A DNA stretch of 64,000 bases from the NCBI GenBank assembly GCA_027485795.1, contig JAIXQK010000132.1, positions 29,378 to 93,377 of the forward strand. Reading direction: 5' to 3'. The stretch comes from Oxalobacteraceae bacterium. GTDB taxonomy: Bacteria; Pseudomonadota; Gammaproteobacteria; Burkholderiales; Burkholderiaceae_D. The notes under the pieces were generated by a model. It made no database searches, had not been told where the DNA came from, and worked only from the letters and a program-made list of their open reading frames with translations. Below, one piece after another: positions 10,441 to 20,217 of the stretch; within the stretch, counting starts at the first letter, position 1, and the number at the start of each line of letters is the position of its first letter. Position numbers and translations under genes: made by a program.

Positions 10441-11211
10441 TCAGTCCATAAAAGTAGCAAATTCAGCAACGGTTGCGCGCTCGGTCATCAGACTATTTTC
10501 GGCCTTGGCCGGATCGGCGTAACCGAGCGCCATTCCGCACACCACCTGCTGCTCGGCCGGGATCGCCAAGGTTTCGCTGATCAGCCGATGAAACTGCGTG
10601 AATGCTGCCTGCGGACAGGTATCAAGCCCGCGGGCGCGGGCTGCGATCATCAGCGTTTGCAAGAACATGCCGTAATCCAGCCAGGAGCCCTGATCCATCA
10701 CGCGGTCGATGGTGAAAATAAGGCCGACCGGCGCATCAAAGAAAGCAAAGTTACGCGCGTGCTGGGCCTGCATACCCGATTTATTGTCACGCGTTAGGCC
10801 CAGCAGGGCGTATAAATCCCAACCCACCTTTCGGCGGCGCTCGATATAAGGCGACACCCACTGTCTGGGGTAATACGGATATTCCTCGGTGTGCGCGGCA
10901 TTCTGCGTTGGGTCGAGATAGGCCTCAACAATGTTTTGCGCGAGCCGATCACGCGCTGCCCCCGTCACTACGTACACGCGCCATGGTTGTGTATTCGAGC
11001 CTGAAGGCGCACGTGCTGCGACCTCCAGGATGGCCTCGATATCTTCTTGCGCTACCGGTGTCGGCAAAAAAGCGCGAATCGAATGACGCGAACGAATCAC
11101 TTCGTCGACAGTTTTTTGGGTAGATGTCTGAATCATGGTTATTCGCTTGGTAGTTTGCGCATTCAGAAACGACGAGATTGCCATCGCGTCGGTGGGCGAT
11201 TTCGACAGCAT
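10441..11211 (-). CDS. Nitroreductase family protein
   Basis: Nitroreductase fold sequence (VIRSRHSIRAFLPTPVAQEDIEAILEVAARAPSGSNTQPWRVYVVTG). True start is probably the internal MIQTSTQ. Confidence 0.92.
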   Translation of the reverse strand: MLSKSPTDAMAISSFLNAQTTKRITMIQTSTQKTVDEVIRSRHSIRAFLPTPVAQEDIEAILEVAARAPSGSNTQPWRVYVVTGAARDRLAQNIVEAYLDPTQNAAHTEEYPYYPRQWVSPYIERRRKVGWDLYALLGLTRDNKSGMQAQHARNFAFFDAPVGLIFTIDRVMDQGSWLDYGMFLQTLMIAARARGLDTCPQAAFTQFHRLISETLAIPAEQQVVCGMALGYADPAKAENSLMTERATVAEFATFMD

Positions 11212-11276
11212 CCAACATAAACTCGAACGCTATCAATTTAGAGTAAAAATTCAGGTAAGCCATTATTGTAATGGCA

Positions 11277-12194
11277 TCACTCCATTAAGCTTGCGGGCTG
11301 CGCAATCAGGTATTCGCTTGCGATGCGCAGTGTTTGTAAATGAATCGCCACCGTTTCATCGATGCTGTGCCCATAACCACCAGCCATAGCAATCGCCGTT
11401 GGCAAGCCACGCGCTTTAGCTGCATCGAGTACCGCGCGGTCACGCTGGGCTAATCCATCCATCGTCAGCGCCAGCCGACCCAGACGGTCACCTTCATACG
11501 GATCAGCACCCGCCAAATAGATAATCAATTGTGGATCAAAGCGTGCAAACAGCATTTCTAGCGCAAGGTCCAGCTGCGCAAGGTAGTGCAGATCATCAGT
11601 ACCATCAGGTAGCGCGATATCCAGATCACTACGGGCCTTGGCGAAGGGGTAGTTATTTTCCCCGTGCATAGACAGCGTGAAGATCGCATCGTCATTGGCA
11701 AGTATCGACGCCGTACCATCTCCCTGATGCACGTCAAGGTCTACGATGGCGACGCGCGTAACGCGTCGCTCGGCCTGCATCAAACGTGCCGCGATGGCGG
11801 CATCATTGAATACACAAAACCCTTGCCCAAAGTCGGCGTGTGCGTGATGCGTACCGCCCGCTAGATTCACAGAAACGCCATGCTGCAATGCTGAGCGGCA
11901 TGCCGCAATGGTGGCGCCGGACGAACGGCGCGACCGCTCGACCATCGCCTCGGACCAAGGAAAGCCGATGGCGCGTTGCTCATCAGATGACAAGGCACCG
12001 CTGGTGACTCGGTGGATGTAATGCGGATGATGCGCAAGCGCGAGTACACCATCACTGGTGCTAGGCGCTTCATGACATTGAAGCGTAGGTATCTGGGCGA
12101 CTGCCAAATCGCGCAACATGCGGTACTTGGCCATCGGGAAGCGATGTCCCGCGGGCAGTGGCAGCACAAAGCAGTCGCTGTAATACGCATCCAC
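11277..12194 (-). CDS. Histone deacetylase-family (acetoin utilisation/acetylpolyamine aminohydrolase-like) protein
   Basis: HDAC-fold motifs (GGTHHAHADFGQGFCVFNDAAIAA, IVDLDVHQGDGTA, LSMHGENNYPF, YLAGADPYEGDRLGRL, MAGGYG). GTG start proposed. Confidence 0.9.
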   Translation of the reverse strand: MDAYYSDCFVLPLPAGHRFPMAKYRMLRDLAVAQIPTLQCHEAPSTSDGVLALAHHPHYIHRVTSGALSSDEQRAIGFPWSEAMVERSRRSSGATIAACRSALQHGVSVNLAGGTHHAHADFGQGFCVFNDAAIAARLMQAERRVTRVAIVDLDVHQGDGTASILANDDAIFTLSMHGENNYPFAKARSDLDIALPDGTDDLHYLAQLDLALEMLFARFDPQLIIYLAGADPYEGDRLGRLALTMDGLAQRDRAVLDAAKARGLPTAIAMAGGYGHSIDETVAIHLQTLRIASEYLIAQPASLME

Positions 12195-12324
12195 GTGATG
12201 CCATCTCCAAAAAAGGTAATGCAAAACCTCTAAACAATGCGCATCGCCCTACAAGGGCTACCAAAGCTGTAGGCGATGTTTAACTTATCGATGTTTTATT
12301 CAGCGATGTTTCAGTAAGCGGCGT

Positions 12325-13125
12325 TCAGTCGACGACGTAATTCTGGTGAAGCGCCTCAAGCCCCTCCAGCATACGCACATACGCAAGCTCGACAGACTCT
12401 GGATCGCCCTTGACGCCAAGTTCGATATGGCGCCGCTTGCCGTTCTCCGCCACACTCGGCAAGCTGAATACCTTCACACTCGCGAACTCAAGTTCGATCG
12501 CTTCCATCAAGGGGGTTAGCGCTGACTCGATACCATCGATCACAATCACTGCTTTCTCGAGATGCTTTACGGCGTGAAACAGATGCGAATGATGGGTATC
12601 GAGTGCCCACTTCATCATGGGTTCGGCCATCACCGGAAACCCAGGCACGAAGTAGTGCTTACCACCATTCGTACCTTGTAATGAGAACCCGGGAATCCTG
12701 TTGAATGCGTTCGGGATAATCTCTGCACCAGAAGGAAACTCACCCATCTTGAGCCGGTGCTGGTTTTCTACGGAGTGGAGATCGGCTTTTATAGGATCCT
12801 TCTCCGCCATCTCGACAATGCGCTGCTGTATCAGCGCTTTGGCCTCGGCGTGCAGCTGCAAAGGCGCGCCGATAGCGTCCGCCGCGCACTGACGGGTGTG
12901 ATCATCCGGTGTCGCACCAATGCCACCGCAGCAGAACACAATATCATCCGTGGCCAGCGTACGCCGCAAGGTCGCGGTGATGCGCTGCGGATCATCGCCA
13001 ATGTATTCCGCCCACTCGAGCGATAGGCCACGCTCGCCGAGCAACTCAATCATCTTTGCCAGATGCTTGTCGCTGCGACGGCCGGAAAGAATTTCATCGC
13101 CAATGATGATGATGCCAAATGCCAT
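12325..13125 (-). CDS. CinA/MoaB-type molybdopterin-binding domain protein
   Basis: MAFGIIIIGDEILSGRRSDKHLAKMIELLGERGLSLEWAEYIGDDPQRI ... CCGGIGATPDDHTRQCAA. Confidence 0.9.
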   Translation of the reverse strand: MAFGIIIIGDEILSGRRSDKHLAKMIELLGERGLSLEWAEYIGDDPQRITATLRRTLATDDIVFCCGGIGATPDDHTRQCAADAIGAPLQLHAEAKALIQQRIVEMAEKDPIKADLHSVENQHRLKMGEFPSGAEIIPNAFNRIPGFSLQGTNGGKHYFVPGFPVMAEPMMKWALDTHHSHLFHAVKHLEKAVIVIDGIESALTPLMEAIELEFASVKVFSLPSVAENGKRRHIELGVKGDPESVELAYVRMLEGLEALHQNYVVD

Positions 13126-13241
13126 GATGAGTCATTTCTAGAAAGAGATTGTTTAGGTGGATCCAGACTACTGCCTGATCGAATTATAGGAGTACTCGGC
13201 TGATAGAATGCGGCTCACGTAAACCAACAAAGGAGATCAGC

Positions 13242-13598
13242 ATGTCCATGACCATGACATCAAGCGGACTGCAATATGAAGATTTAGTCGTCGGCGAGGG
13301 TGACGAGGCAACTGCTGGTCACTATGTCAGCGTGCACTACACCGGATGGCTGCAGCAGCCCGATGGCAGCGAGGGCGAAAAATTTGATTCAAGCGTCGAC
13401 CGTGATGAGCCTTTCGAGTTTTCATTGGGTGCTGGCCATGTGATTCAAGGTTGGGATCAAGGCGTGCAAGGCATGAAGGTCGGCGGCAAGCGTCGCTTGG
13501 TGATCCCCTCCTCGCTCGGCTACGGCCCTCAGGGCGCCGGTGGCGTAATTCCGCCGCATGCCACACTGATATTTGATGTCGAGTTACTCGGCGTCTGA
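13242..13598 (+). CDS. FKBP-type peptidyl-prolyl cis-trans isomerase
   Basis: FKBP sequence ([57 protein letters not shown]). Confidence 0.95.
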   Translation: MSMTMTSSGLQYEDLVVGEGDEATAGHYVSVHYTGWLQQPDGSEGEKFDSSVDRDEPFEFSLGAGHVIQGWDQGVQGMKVGGKRRLVIPSSLGYGPQGAGGVIPPHATLIFDVELLGV

Positions 13599-13683
13599 TC
13601 GCAATCGATCGTCAAGCCGCAGAGCGCGCCGTGCTACTACCTCAAGCAGTCAGCGGCGTGCTGCAGTACTGATTAACTGTCGA

Positions 13684-13995
13684 TCAAGATGACATGAACC
13701 CGGTAGGGGCCACGGCCGCAGGCACGTGCTCGGCTGAGATAACCCGGTCGAGGGTTTGCGACGTGCGCTCGGCCTGCTGACAAAAGCGTCCGACCAAGTC
13801 ACTGCAAAGATCCAGATGTGGGCCGGGAACATGCTGGGCTAGATACTGCTGCACCTGCTGATTTTCAGCGTCGGGAACATGCTGGGCTAGATACTGCTGC
13901 ACCTGCTGATTTTCAGCGTCGGCAACCTGCTGAGGTCGCCCCTGCACCTGCCGGATGCGCTGGAAAATCGCGTTACGCGCGGCCGATGTGTCCAT
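13684..13995 (-). pseudogene. Probable N-terminal remnant of a LutC-like (LUD-domain) lactate-utilisation protein
   Basis: MDTSAARNAIFQRIRQVQGRPQ...VQQYLAQHVPGPHLDLCSDLVGRFCQQAERTSQTLDRVISAEHVPAAVA resembles betaproteobacterial LutC N-termini; ends abruptly with no LUD core; contains a 48-bp tandem duplication. Confidence 0.55.
13825..13920. repeat. Perfect 48-bp tandem direct repeat (2 copies)
   Basis: gggaacatgctgggctagatactgctgcacctgctgattttcagcgtc at 13825-13872 and 13873-13920; 16 aa per unit (DAENQQVQQYLAQHVP). Confidence 0.97.
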
Positions 13996-14255
13996 GATGC
14001 CCCTTCTACCGAGCGGGCGATTTTCATAAATAATTCAACGGGTATTCGCGGCTGTTGCGCCGGAATGCGGACTGAATGTCGACTCAATGACACCGGAATA
14101 GCGACTAGATAAGCACCTAAGCAGCGCCCGATATACTCGACTTAGAGTATTAGCATATTCAGAAAACATCTAAGCCCGGTTTGTGGGCTGAGCTTACTTG
14201 CCTTAAAATACAAGGCTTTGCGACTTGCGCTCGACGAACTGATAGGACGCGCCTC

Positions 14256-14579
14256 ATGACCCACGTTGTAACCGAATCCTGCATCCGCTGCCGCTACACG
14301 GATTGTGTCGATGTCTGCCCGGTGGACTGCTTCCGGGAAGGCCCGAACTTCCTGACGATTGAGCCTGATGAGTGTATCGACTGCGCCGTCTGTGTCGCCG
14401 AATGCCCTGTGAACGCAATTTATGCGGAAGAAGACGTGCCGGCCGATCAACAGCAGTTCATTAAATTGAACGTTGAATTGGCCCGTAAATGGCCCTCAAT
14501 CACCAAATCCAAAAGCGCACTGGCTGACGCGGACGATTGGAAAGACGTCAAAGAAAAGCTCCAGTACCTCGAGCGCTGA
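14256..14579 (+). CDS. fdxA: 7Fe ferredoxin (FdxA type)
   Basis: [26 protein letters not shown]...[17 protein letters not shown]. Confidence 0.95.
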   Translation: MTHVVTESCIRCRYTDCVDVCPVDCFREGPNFLTIEPDECIDCAVCVAECPVNAIYAEEDVPADQQQFIKLNVELARKWPSITKSKSALADADDWKDVKEKLQYLER

Positions 14580-14661
14580 ACTGTTCAACCTAAACGCGCC
14601 TGCTCTGCGCAGGCGCTCAGCACCCGGACCCGTGCCGGTCCGCCAGTGACTTTTGATCCTC

Positions 14662-15717
14662 ATGAATACTTCTGTCCACGCCCCTATTGAAACCGATGCC
14701 GTGATCGTCGGCGCTGGTCCGGTTGGTCTGTTTCAAGTTTTTGAACTCGGCCTGTTGGAAATTAAAGCGCATGTGATTGACTCGCTGACCGCCGTCGGTG
14801 GCCAGTGCGTCGAACTGTACCCAGACAAACCGATCTATGACATCCCGGCGGTCCCGATCTGTACCGGTCAGGAACTGACCGATAGCCTGTTGAAACAGAT
14901 CGCACCGTTTGGTGCCGAATTCCATCTCGGGCAGGAAGTCACGCTGGTTCAAAAGCGTGAAGATGGTCGTTTTGATCTCGAGACTTCCACCGGCACGAAG
15001 TTCATCACCAAGACGATTTTCATCGCTGCCGGCGTTGGCTCATTTCAGCCTCGCACCATCAAGGTGGATGGCATCGACAAATTCGAGAACAAACAACTGT
15101 TTTACAGGGTCAAGGACCCAGCACGTTTCGAAGGCCGCAATATCGTGATCTGTGGCGGCGGTGATTCCGCGCTCGACTGGGCGCTCAACCTGCATGGCAA
15201 GGCCGAGTCCGTCATCATGGTTCATCGCCGTGAGGAATTCCGTGCTGCGCCTGCCTCGGTCGCAAAAATGCGGGACCTTTGCGAGCAATTCGAAATGCAG
15301 CTTCTCATTGGCCAAGTCACCGGCTTCGAAGAAGCTAACGACACCCTCACCGAGATCAAGGTCACCGGAGCAGATGGCGTCACCCGCCGCTTACCGCTGG
15401 ATGATTTGCTAGTGTTCTTCGGCCTGTCGCCCAAGCTCGGTCCGATCGCCGAATGGGGTCTTGATATCGAGCGCAAGCAGTTGGTGGTCGACACCGAGAA
15501 GTTTGAAACCAATGTGCCTGGCATTTTTGCGGTCGGCGATATCAACACCTACCCCGGCAAAAAGAAACTCATCCTGTCGGGCTTCCACGAAGCTGCATTA
15601 GCCGCTTTCGGTGCCGCGCCGTATATTTTCCCGGACAAGAAAATCCACATGCAGTACACCACCACCTCACCGAAGCTGCACAAGGTGCTGGGCGTGGAGT
15701 CGCCGGTGTTTGACTGA
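14662..15717 (+). CDS. Ferredoxin--NADP+ reductase (thioredoxin-reductase-like type)
   Basis: Two Rossmann motifs ([43 protein letters not shown]); [28 protein letters not shown]. Confidence 0.93.
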   Translation: MNTSVHAPIETDAVIVGAGPVGLFQVFELGLLEIKAHVIDSLTAVGGQCVELYPDKPIYDIPAVPICTGQELTDSLLKQIAPFGAEFHLGQEVTLVQKREDGRFDLETSTGTKFITKTIFIAAGVGSFQPRTIKVDGIDKFENKQLFYRVKDPARFEGRNIVICGGGDSALDWALNLHGKAESVIMVHRREEFRAAPASVAKMRDLCEQFEMQLLIGQVTGFEEANDTLTEIKVTGADGVTRRLPLDDLLVFFGLSPKLGPIAEWGLDIERKQLVVDTEKFETNVPGIFAVGDINTYPGKKKLILSGFHEAALAAFGAAPYIFPDKKIHMQYTTTSPKLHKVLGVESPVFD

Positions 15718-15738
15718 AGATAGATCAGCGAATTAACG

Positions 15739-15765
15739 ACAAGGCACCTACGGGTGCCTTGTTTT
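15739..15765 (+). terminator. Intrinsic terminator
   Basis: ACAAGGCACC-tacg-GGTGCCTTGT followed by TTT. Confidence 0.85.
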
Positions 15766-15883
15766 CTTCTGCTGTTAAACAAAGTGCTGGATTGGGTTGT
15801 CACTACCAACTTCAGAACAGGAAATTCATGGATCCCTTAGTTCATCTAATTTGGTGTTAAAGCATTTGGCCAGGCGAGATGAC

Positions 15884-16018
15884 CTAATGACAGTTTTCAT
15901 TAGCCTCAACCGCAGAATCGCTCTGGGGCTGCTTGGCGAACAACCACCAAGCTCCTAAAGCAAGTGCTGACACAATCAATGCCGACCCGAGCAGGATCCA
16001 AGTCCGTTTTCTTTTCAT
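15884..16018 (-). CDS. 44-aa single-pass membrane protein, translationally coupled to the upstream PepSY gene
   Basis: ATG at 16018 overlaps the PepSY TGA (ATGA). Reads MKRKRTWILLGSALIVSALALGAWWLFAKQPQSDSAVEANENCH*. Not in the ORF track because of its size. Confidence 0.6.
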   Translation of the reverse strand: MKRKRTWILLGSALIVSALALGAWWLFAKQPQSDSAVEANENCH

Positions 16019-17580
16019 GACATCTTGTCGCGAGGGCTGCTAAGCCGTCGCCGAAAGTACATTTGCAATCCTAACGCAGCAACGAAAACGAGGATTAAGA
16101 TTACCGCCGTAGACACAACAAAGTTTTGAACATTACGGCCGAGAGGGAACAAAAAGTTCCACTTGTGAAGAAAACTAAAGCTAAAGCGCTCAGGCTTCGC
16201 GGAATCTTTGGTTACGTCAGCCAAGACACCACTCGCTGTGTCAACGAAAATAGTAGCGTTCACTGGCGCTTTGTAGTCAATCTGCCAAACCGGTAAACGC
16301 TTATTCCGGAAGTCATAGCTTGGTCCGAATCTAGTCACCAGCGAGACGTTTCGAATCGCCTCGCGAGGCGCGCCGGTGAAGCGCTCGCCCAGCTGCATTG
16401 CAAGCTCTCTATCGCCTGGGGCCCAAACGCTTCCATCAACCGCATTCAGGTATAGCGCCGGCCCAGTACGGCCCACGCCATCAAAGCGAGCGTTGCGAAT
16501 CGCCTCGCTAGACACCGGTGCATTGTTCCGCACCGCTGCCAACGAAAGTCGGTATAACGACTCCCCTTTATCAGTCTGGACAAGAGAAAGCCCATTCACA
16601 TTGAGCCCCTGTGAGATATCACGCCACTGATTGTGAACCGGGAAGGTACTTACTGAAAAATCCACCGCAGGTGAAAGCTTTAAATGCCGGACTGGCTGGT
16701 CCCATCCATATTGAATCAAATGAAACAATCCACTCGAAGAAAATGCAAAAACTGGCAAAGCGAGCGCATAGCCAGCAACTCGATGCCATCCACGAATCCC
16801 TGGCGCCCGATTGGCTCGACGAATCATGATCAGCATCATGACTCCAGAGAAAGACATCAAGACGATAGAAGCAATCAAGCAACCAATCAGCAGAACACGC
16901 AGCCATTCCGCCTGCTCAGGCATCCAGCTCCATGTGTGTACCCACTGAAAAATCTGTTGCAAAGAGCTTTTCCAGGTATCGGTAACACTAGCAAGTGCAT
17001 TAGTCTCGGTGTAAACATAGGTGACAAGCCCATCAGCTCGATCAAACTCGATTCGATAAACAGGCAGTAGCCGATTAACCGCAGGGTACTCAGGAGTAAA
17101 TGCAGTGAGCATCTCCACCTTCCGTACTGCCTCGCCCGAAAGATTCATATAGTGACGGGCAAGATAAATAGCGTGAGACTGATCGTGTCCAATTAGCTCT
17201 TCACCCGTCTTGAGGTCAAAATACCGACGTGGCGTATCTTGCATTTCAGTCACCTGCAGGAGATTTTCTTTTTCTCCCACAATGACTTTTACTGCTGACG
17301 CGCTGTGAACACCAGCTCGGGTTAATGTTTGGTTGACAGGATGAATGGCCTGCAGATCTAACTTGCGTTGTGGAGGAAGAAAGGTCTCCTGCTGACGCCC
17401 AAATGTGGTCATCAGCGGATGCAAAAGGCCTGACAGGCCCCAGAGCAATAAGGCTACACCGCCAAAAATCGCCAGCCATTGATGAAGCTTGATTGCATAC
17501 AGGCGTAATTGTCTTGTTTTTTGAGTTTCGGCTAATGTTGAAGTGGTCGAAATAATCTCCGGATGAGCGCTCATGTTCAT
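16015..17580 (-). CDS. PepSY-associated TM helix domain protein (membrane reductase-like)
   Basis: About 4 TM helices with PepSY-like segments (LRLYAIKLHQWLAIFGGVALLLWGLSGLLHPL; YFDLKTGEEL; FLHKWNFLFPLGRNVQNFVV). Confidence 0.85.
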   Translation of the reverse strand: MNMSAHPEIISTTSTLAETQKTRQLRLYAIKLHQWLAIFGGVALLLWGLSGLLHPLMTTFGRQQETFLPPQRKLDLQAIHPVNQTLTRAGVHSASAVKVIVGEKENLLQVTEMQDTPRRYFDLKTGEELIGHDQSHAIYLARHYMNLSGEAVRKVEMLTAFTPEYPAVNRLLPVYRIEFDRADGLVTYVYTETNALASVTDTWKSSLQQIFQWVHTWSWMPEQAEWLRVLLIGCLIASIVLMSFSGVMMLIMIRRANRAPGIRGWHRVAGYALALPVFAFSSSGLFHLIQYGWDQPVRHLKLSPAVDFSVSTFPVHNQWRDISQGLNVNGLSLVQTDKGESLYRLSLAAVRNNAPVSSEAIRNARFDGVGRTGPALYLNAVDGSVWAPGDRELAMQLGERFTGAPREAIRNVSLVTRFGPSYDFRNKRLPVWQIDYKAPVNATIFVDTASGVLADVTKDSAKPERFSFSFLHKWNFLFPLGRNVQNFVVSTAVILILVFVAALGLQMYFRRRLSSPRDKMS

Positions 17581-19646
17581 TTCCCCCCGAAGTTATATCG
17601 TATGCCGGCCAAGATGGTACGAGGAGCGCCGGGGTTGTAGGAATTGGTGCGGACTCCCTGAGGAGTCTCGACTACCGTGGCAAATTCGGCATATTTTTCA
17701 TTTGTTATGTTTCTAGCGGAAATCCAATATTCCAACGGGCCTTCTGAGTGTGTAAAACGCGCATTGAATAACGTATGCCCCTTGTACTCCACAGAGTTCG
17801 CTTCATCCATAAAGTAAGAACTCACATATTGCGCCTCAATGGACAAACTTGTTTTCTCAGCAAAGCTATATCGGGCTTGAATATTCCCTAATCCTTGAGG
17901 CGCGTAACGCAGAAATTTCCCTGCAAAGTTTCTGGATGCACCATTTCTCTGTGCGGAAGCAACTTTTTGATCGGTAAACGAAAGAGAGGTAAAAATATCC
18001 AATTGTTTATTGACATTAAACCCAATACCAAACTCTGTGCCGCGAATTTGAGAGTCGGAATTGTAATTTGTTGAGCGTTCGTTGGAGTAGACTGCATTTT
18101 TCATGTCTAACTCATAGAGAGCAAAATCCCATGTTAAACGTCCATCCCAGACATTCCTCCGAACACCAACCTCTTTACTGAAGGTGGTGGCCTTAGCAAT
18201 TGTCCCGGGTGTAGATCCTCCATATCTTGTTGAGATTTCGGGAGGAGCAAACCCAGAGCTTAGATTTGCATAGTAGCTGACTGATGAGTCTGGCGAGAAC
18301 ACCAAACCCAGCTTTGGACTAAATCCATCATAGCTTGTCGTACCGGACGGAACCCCTAGGTTAGCTTGTGCTGCAAGCCTTGTGTAGTCGTAGTTGATGA
18401 AATCGTAACGACCGCCAATCACGCTGGTCAAACCAGGCGATAGAACGATATCGGCTTGGGAATAAACAGCAGCATTATAAAATGCGGTTTTGTAATCACG
18501 CTCAACGCTAGTAAAGTCACTCCTGTTGACATACCGGCCTCCGACTATTTGGAATGTGTAGTTCTTTTCATTCCCACGCATCGATCCTTGGTCAAACATT
18601 AATCCTGTCGTGATTTTTGAGCCACTCTCGCCGATTATTTGTCGATGGCGGACGTCAAGGCCCAGGGTCTGAAACGACTGGTCTAAGGTTCGACCCATTC
18701 CGTTTGGACGTGTCAGAAAGCTTGGAATTTGATTTGTCTCGTTGTTTCTGTAAAAGGCAGTAAATGTCGTAAGTCCGCCCTGATTCAACCCTGCCTCCAA
18801 GGAAGAAACAAGTCGTGTGGCTTTTACGTCGCGAAAGGTAAATGTTTGTGGGCTATTTCCGATCTGGCCGCTGATCCAGTCACTTTGGGTTACGCTCCCG
18901 CCCATTTGGGAGTACAGATCTGTATGCGTCACAATTGTCTTGAGCACCCGATTCGAACCTAAATCGCTGTCATGTCTAAACGTAAACGCGTGCTTGGAAG
19001 AATCACTGTGCCTTGCCCAACCGTTGCTTTGATCAAAGCTGTACCCTGATAGTCGGTAAGCCTGCTCCCCAGACTTAGAGGTTCCGGAAATGCCAAAGTC
19101 TGCGCGCTTGTAGCCGCGATCGCTAATCTGGCCGCTTACGCTAGCCTCAAACTCTTGTGATGGCGCTTTGGTCAAAAAATTCATCAGACCGCCAGTAGCA
19201 TAGCTACCGTACAAAGAGGAAGTGGGTCCCTTAATTACCTCAATTCCGCCGATACCCGCCGTGTTGATTTCATAAACTTGGTTGTGATTAAAAAGCCCAG
19301 CTGGGCGAACTGGTATACCGTCCTCCAAATAAAGGTAAACCCCCTGAGTAGAAATCGGCTGGCGGATACTGGCCATATGCTGCTCTGCCCCAAGATTATT
19401 GACGTATACCCCTGGTATGCGATTTACGACCTCGCCAAAAAATATAGGTTTTTCACGAGTGAGCTCTTTCTCCGTCACTTTGTGAATAGTGGCGGGAGTA
19501 TTTCTTATTTCAGTCCCCTCTCTAGATCCAGTAACAACAACTTCATCGAGGGTACTTGCAGAGCAAATAGATGAAAGACTAGCGACAGCCAGAGCAATAG
19601 TGCTCCATCCCGACGCAGTCAACTTATCTGTTTTTGGTTTGTCCAT
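17577..19646 (-). CDS. TonB-dependent outer-membrane receptor
   Basis: Plug domain (LDEVVVTGSREGTEIRNTPATIHKVTEKEL, IRQPISTQGVYLYLEDGIPVRPAGLFNHNQVYEINTAGIGGIEVIKGPTSSLYGSYATGG) and C-terminal beta-barrel ending in a TonB-receptor-like signature (ILAGIRYNFGGK). Start moved to MDKPKTDK. Confidence 0.94.
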   Translation of the reverse strand: MDKPKTDKLTASGWSTIALAVASLSSICSASTLDEVVVTGSREGTEIRNTPATIHKVTEKELTREKPIFFGEVVNRIPGVYVNNLGAEQHMASIRQPISTQGVYLYLEDGIPVRPAGLFNHNQVYEINTAGIGGIEVIKGPTSSLYGSYATGGLMNFLTKAPSQEFEASVSGQISDRGYKRADFGISGTSKSGEQAYRLSGYSFDQSNGWARHSDSSKHAFTFRHDSDLGSNRVLKTIVTHTDLYSQMGGSVTQSDWISGQIGNSPQTFTFRDVKATRLVSSLEAGLNQGGLTTFTAFYRNNETNQIPSFLTRPNGMGRTLDQSFQTLGLDVRHRQIIGESGSKITTGLMFDQGSMRGNEKNYTFQIVGGRYVNRSDFTSVERDYKTAFYNAAVYSQADIVLSPGLTSVIGGRYDFINYDYTRLAAQANLGVPSGTTSYDGFSPKLGLVFSPDSSVSYYANLSSGFAPPEISTRYGGSTPGTIAKATTFSKEVGVRRNVWDGRLTWDFALYELDMKNAVYSNERSTNYNSDSQIRGTEFGIGFNVNKQLDIFTSLSFTDQKVASAQRNGASRNFAGKFLRYAPQGLGNIQARYSFAEKTSLSIEAQYVSSYFMDEANSVEYKGHTLFNARFTHSEGPLEYWISARNITNEKYAEFATVVETPQGVRTNSYNPGAPRTILAGIRYNFGGK

Positions 19647-19745
19647 TTTTAAAATCCAATTCGTGTTCGAATCGTCGACGCGTGCAACGCAGAGAATAGA
19701 AGGCTTCAGCAGTACGCTCGCTGAAAGCGCTTGGTCCAGCAGCAC

Positions 19746-19809
19746 TGGCTAGATTGCGTTTGTCTAGCTAAAGACGATTGCAGAGCGAACTCAGCAGAAC
19801 GCTGTTCGC
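19746..19809 (-). other. Two hairpins in the spacer upstream of the TonB receptor
   Basis: TGGCTAGA-ttgcgtttg-TCTAGCTA (19746-19770 including one G-T pair) and GCGAAC-tc-AGC-agaac-GCT-GTTCGC (19785-19809). Confidence 0.55.
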
Positions 19810-19842
19810 GTTAAGTAGCTTGCTGACGCAACGGAAGAGGAT

Positions 19843-20217
19843 TTATAACGGCGGCGCGCGTGAGCGCTGTGCATGACCGGGGAACACGCCGAAGGCGTCA
19901 ACCCGCTTTGGGACTAGGTAGGTAGTGGCCGCAAGGGCCGTTAGATAGCGTTGAACATCAAATTCCGGTACTGCGCCGGTGGCCGCGCAAAGTACGCAGT
20001 GGTCCGCTGCACTGTGTTGCTGAGCAGGTGAGCCTTGATCAAGCTTGACCCACTTCACCCCTGAGCTGGCGCAAACCTCGATCCAGCGATCCGAGGCCTC
20101 GGCCGTCGCACCGCCCAATGCCGGCAGCAGCGTCTGCAGTAGCAGCGCCAGCAACAGCAAGACAGAAAGGTATCGGCGGCGGATGAGCTGGAATGACATG
20201 GGCGCGGAGATTATCAC
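19843..20217 (-). CDS. DUF2946-like small exported/membrane protein
   Basis: N-terminal TM, GxWIEVCASSGVKWVKL-like segment and HCVLC motif as in DUF2946 proteins found near metal-uptake receptors. Confidence 0.65.
   Translation of the reverse strand: MIISAPMSFQLIRRRYLSVLLLLALLLQTLLPALGGATAEASDRWIEVCASSGVKWVKLDQGSPAQQHSAADHCVLCAATGAVPEFDVQRYLTALAATTYLVPKRVDAFGVFPGHAQRSRAPPL

Noticed and set aside
13825-13920. Possible CRISPR or integron repeat
   Set aside because: Only two adjacent identical units without spacers, in frame with the ORF; simple tandem duplication.
19647-19842. Cobalamin riboswitch upstream of the TonB receptor
   Set aside because: Hairpins present but I could not find a convincing B12-box; kept only as an unexplained structured spacer.
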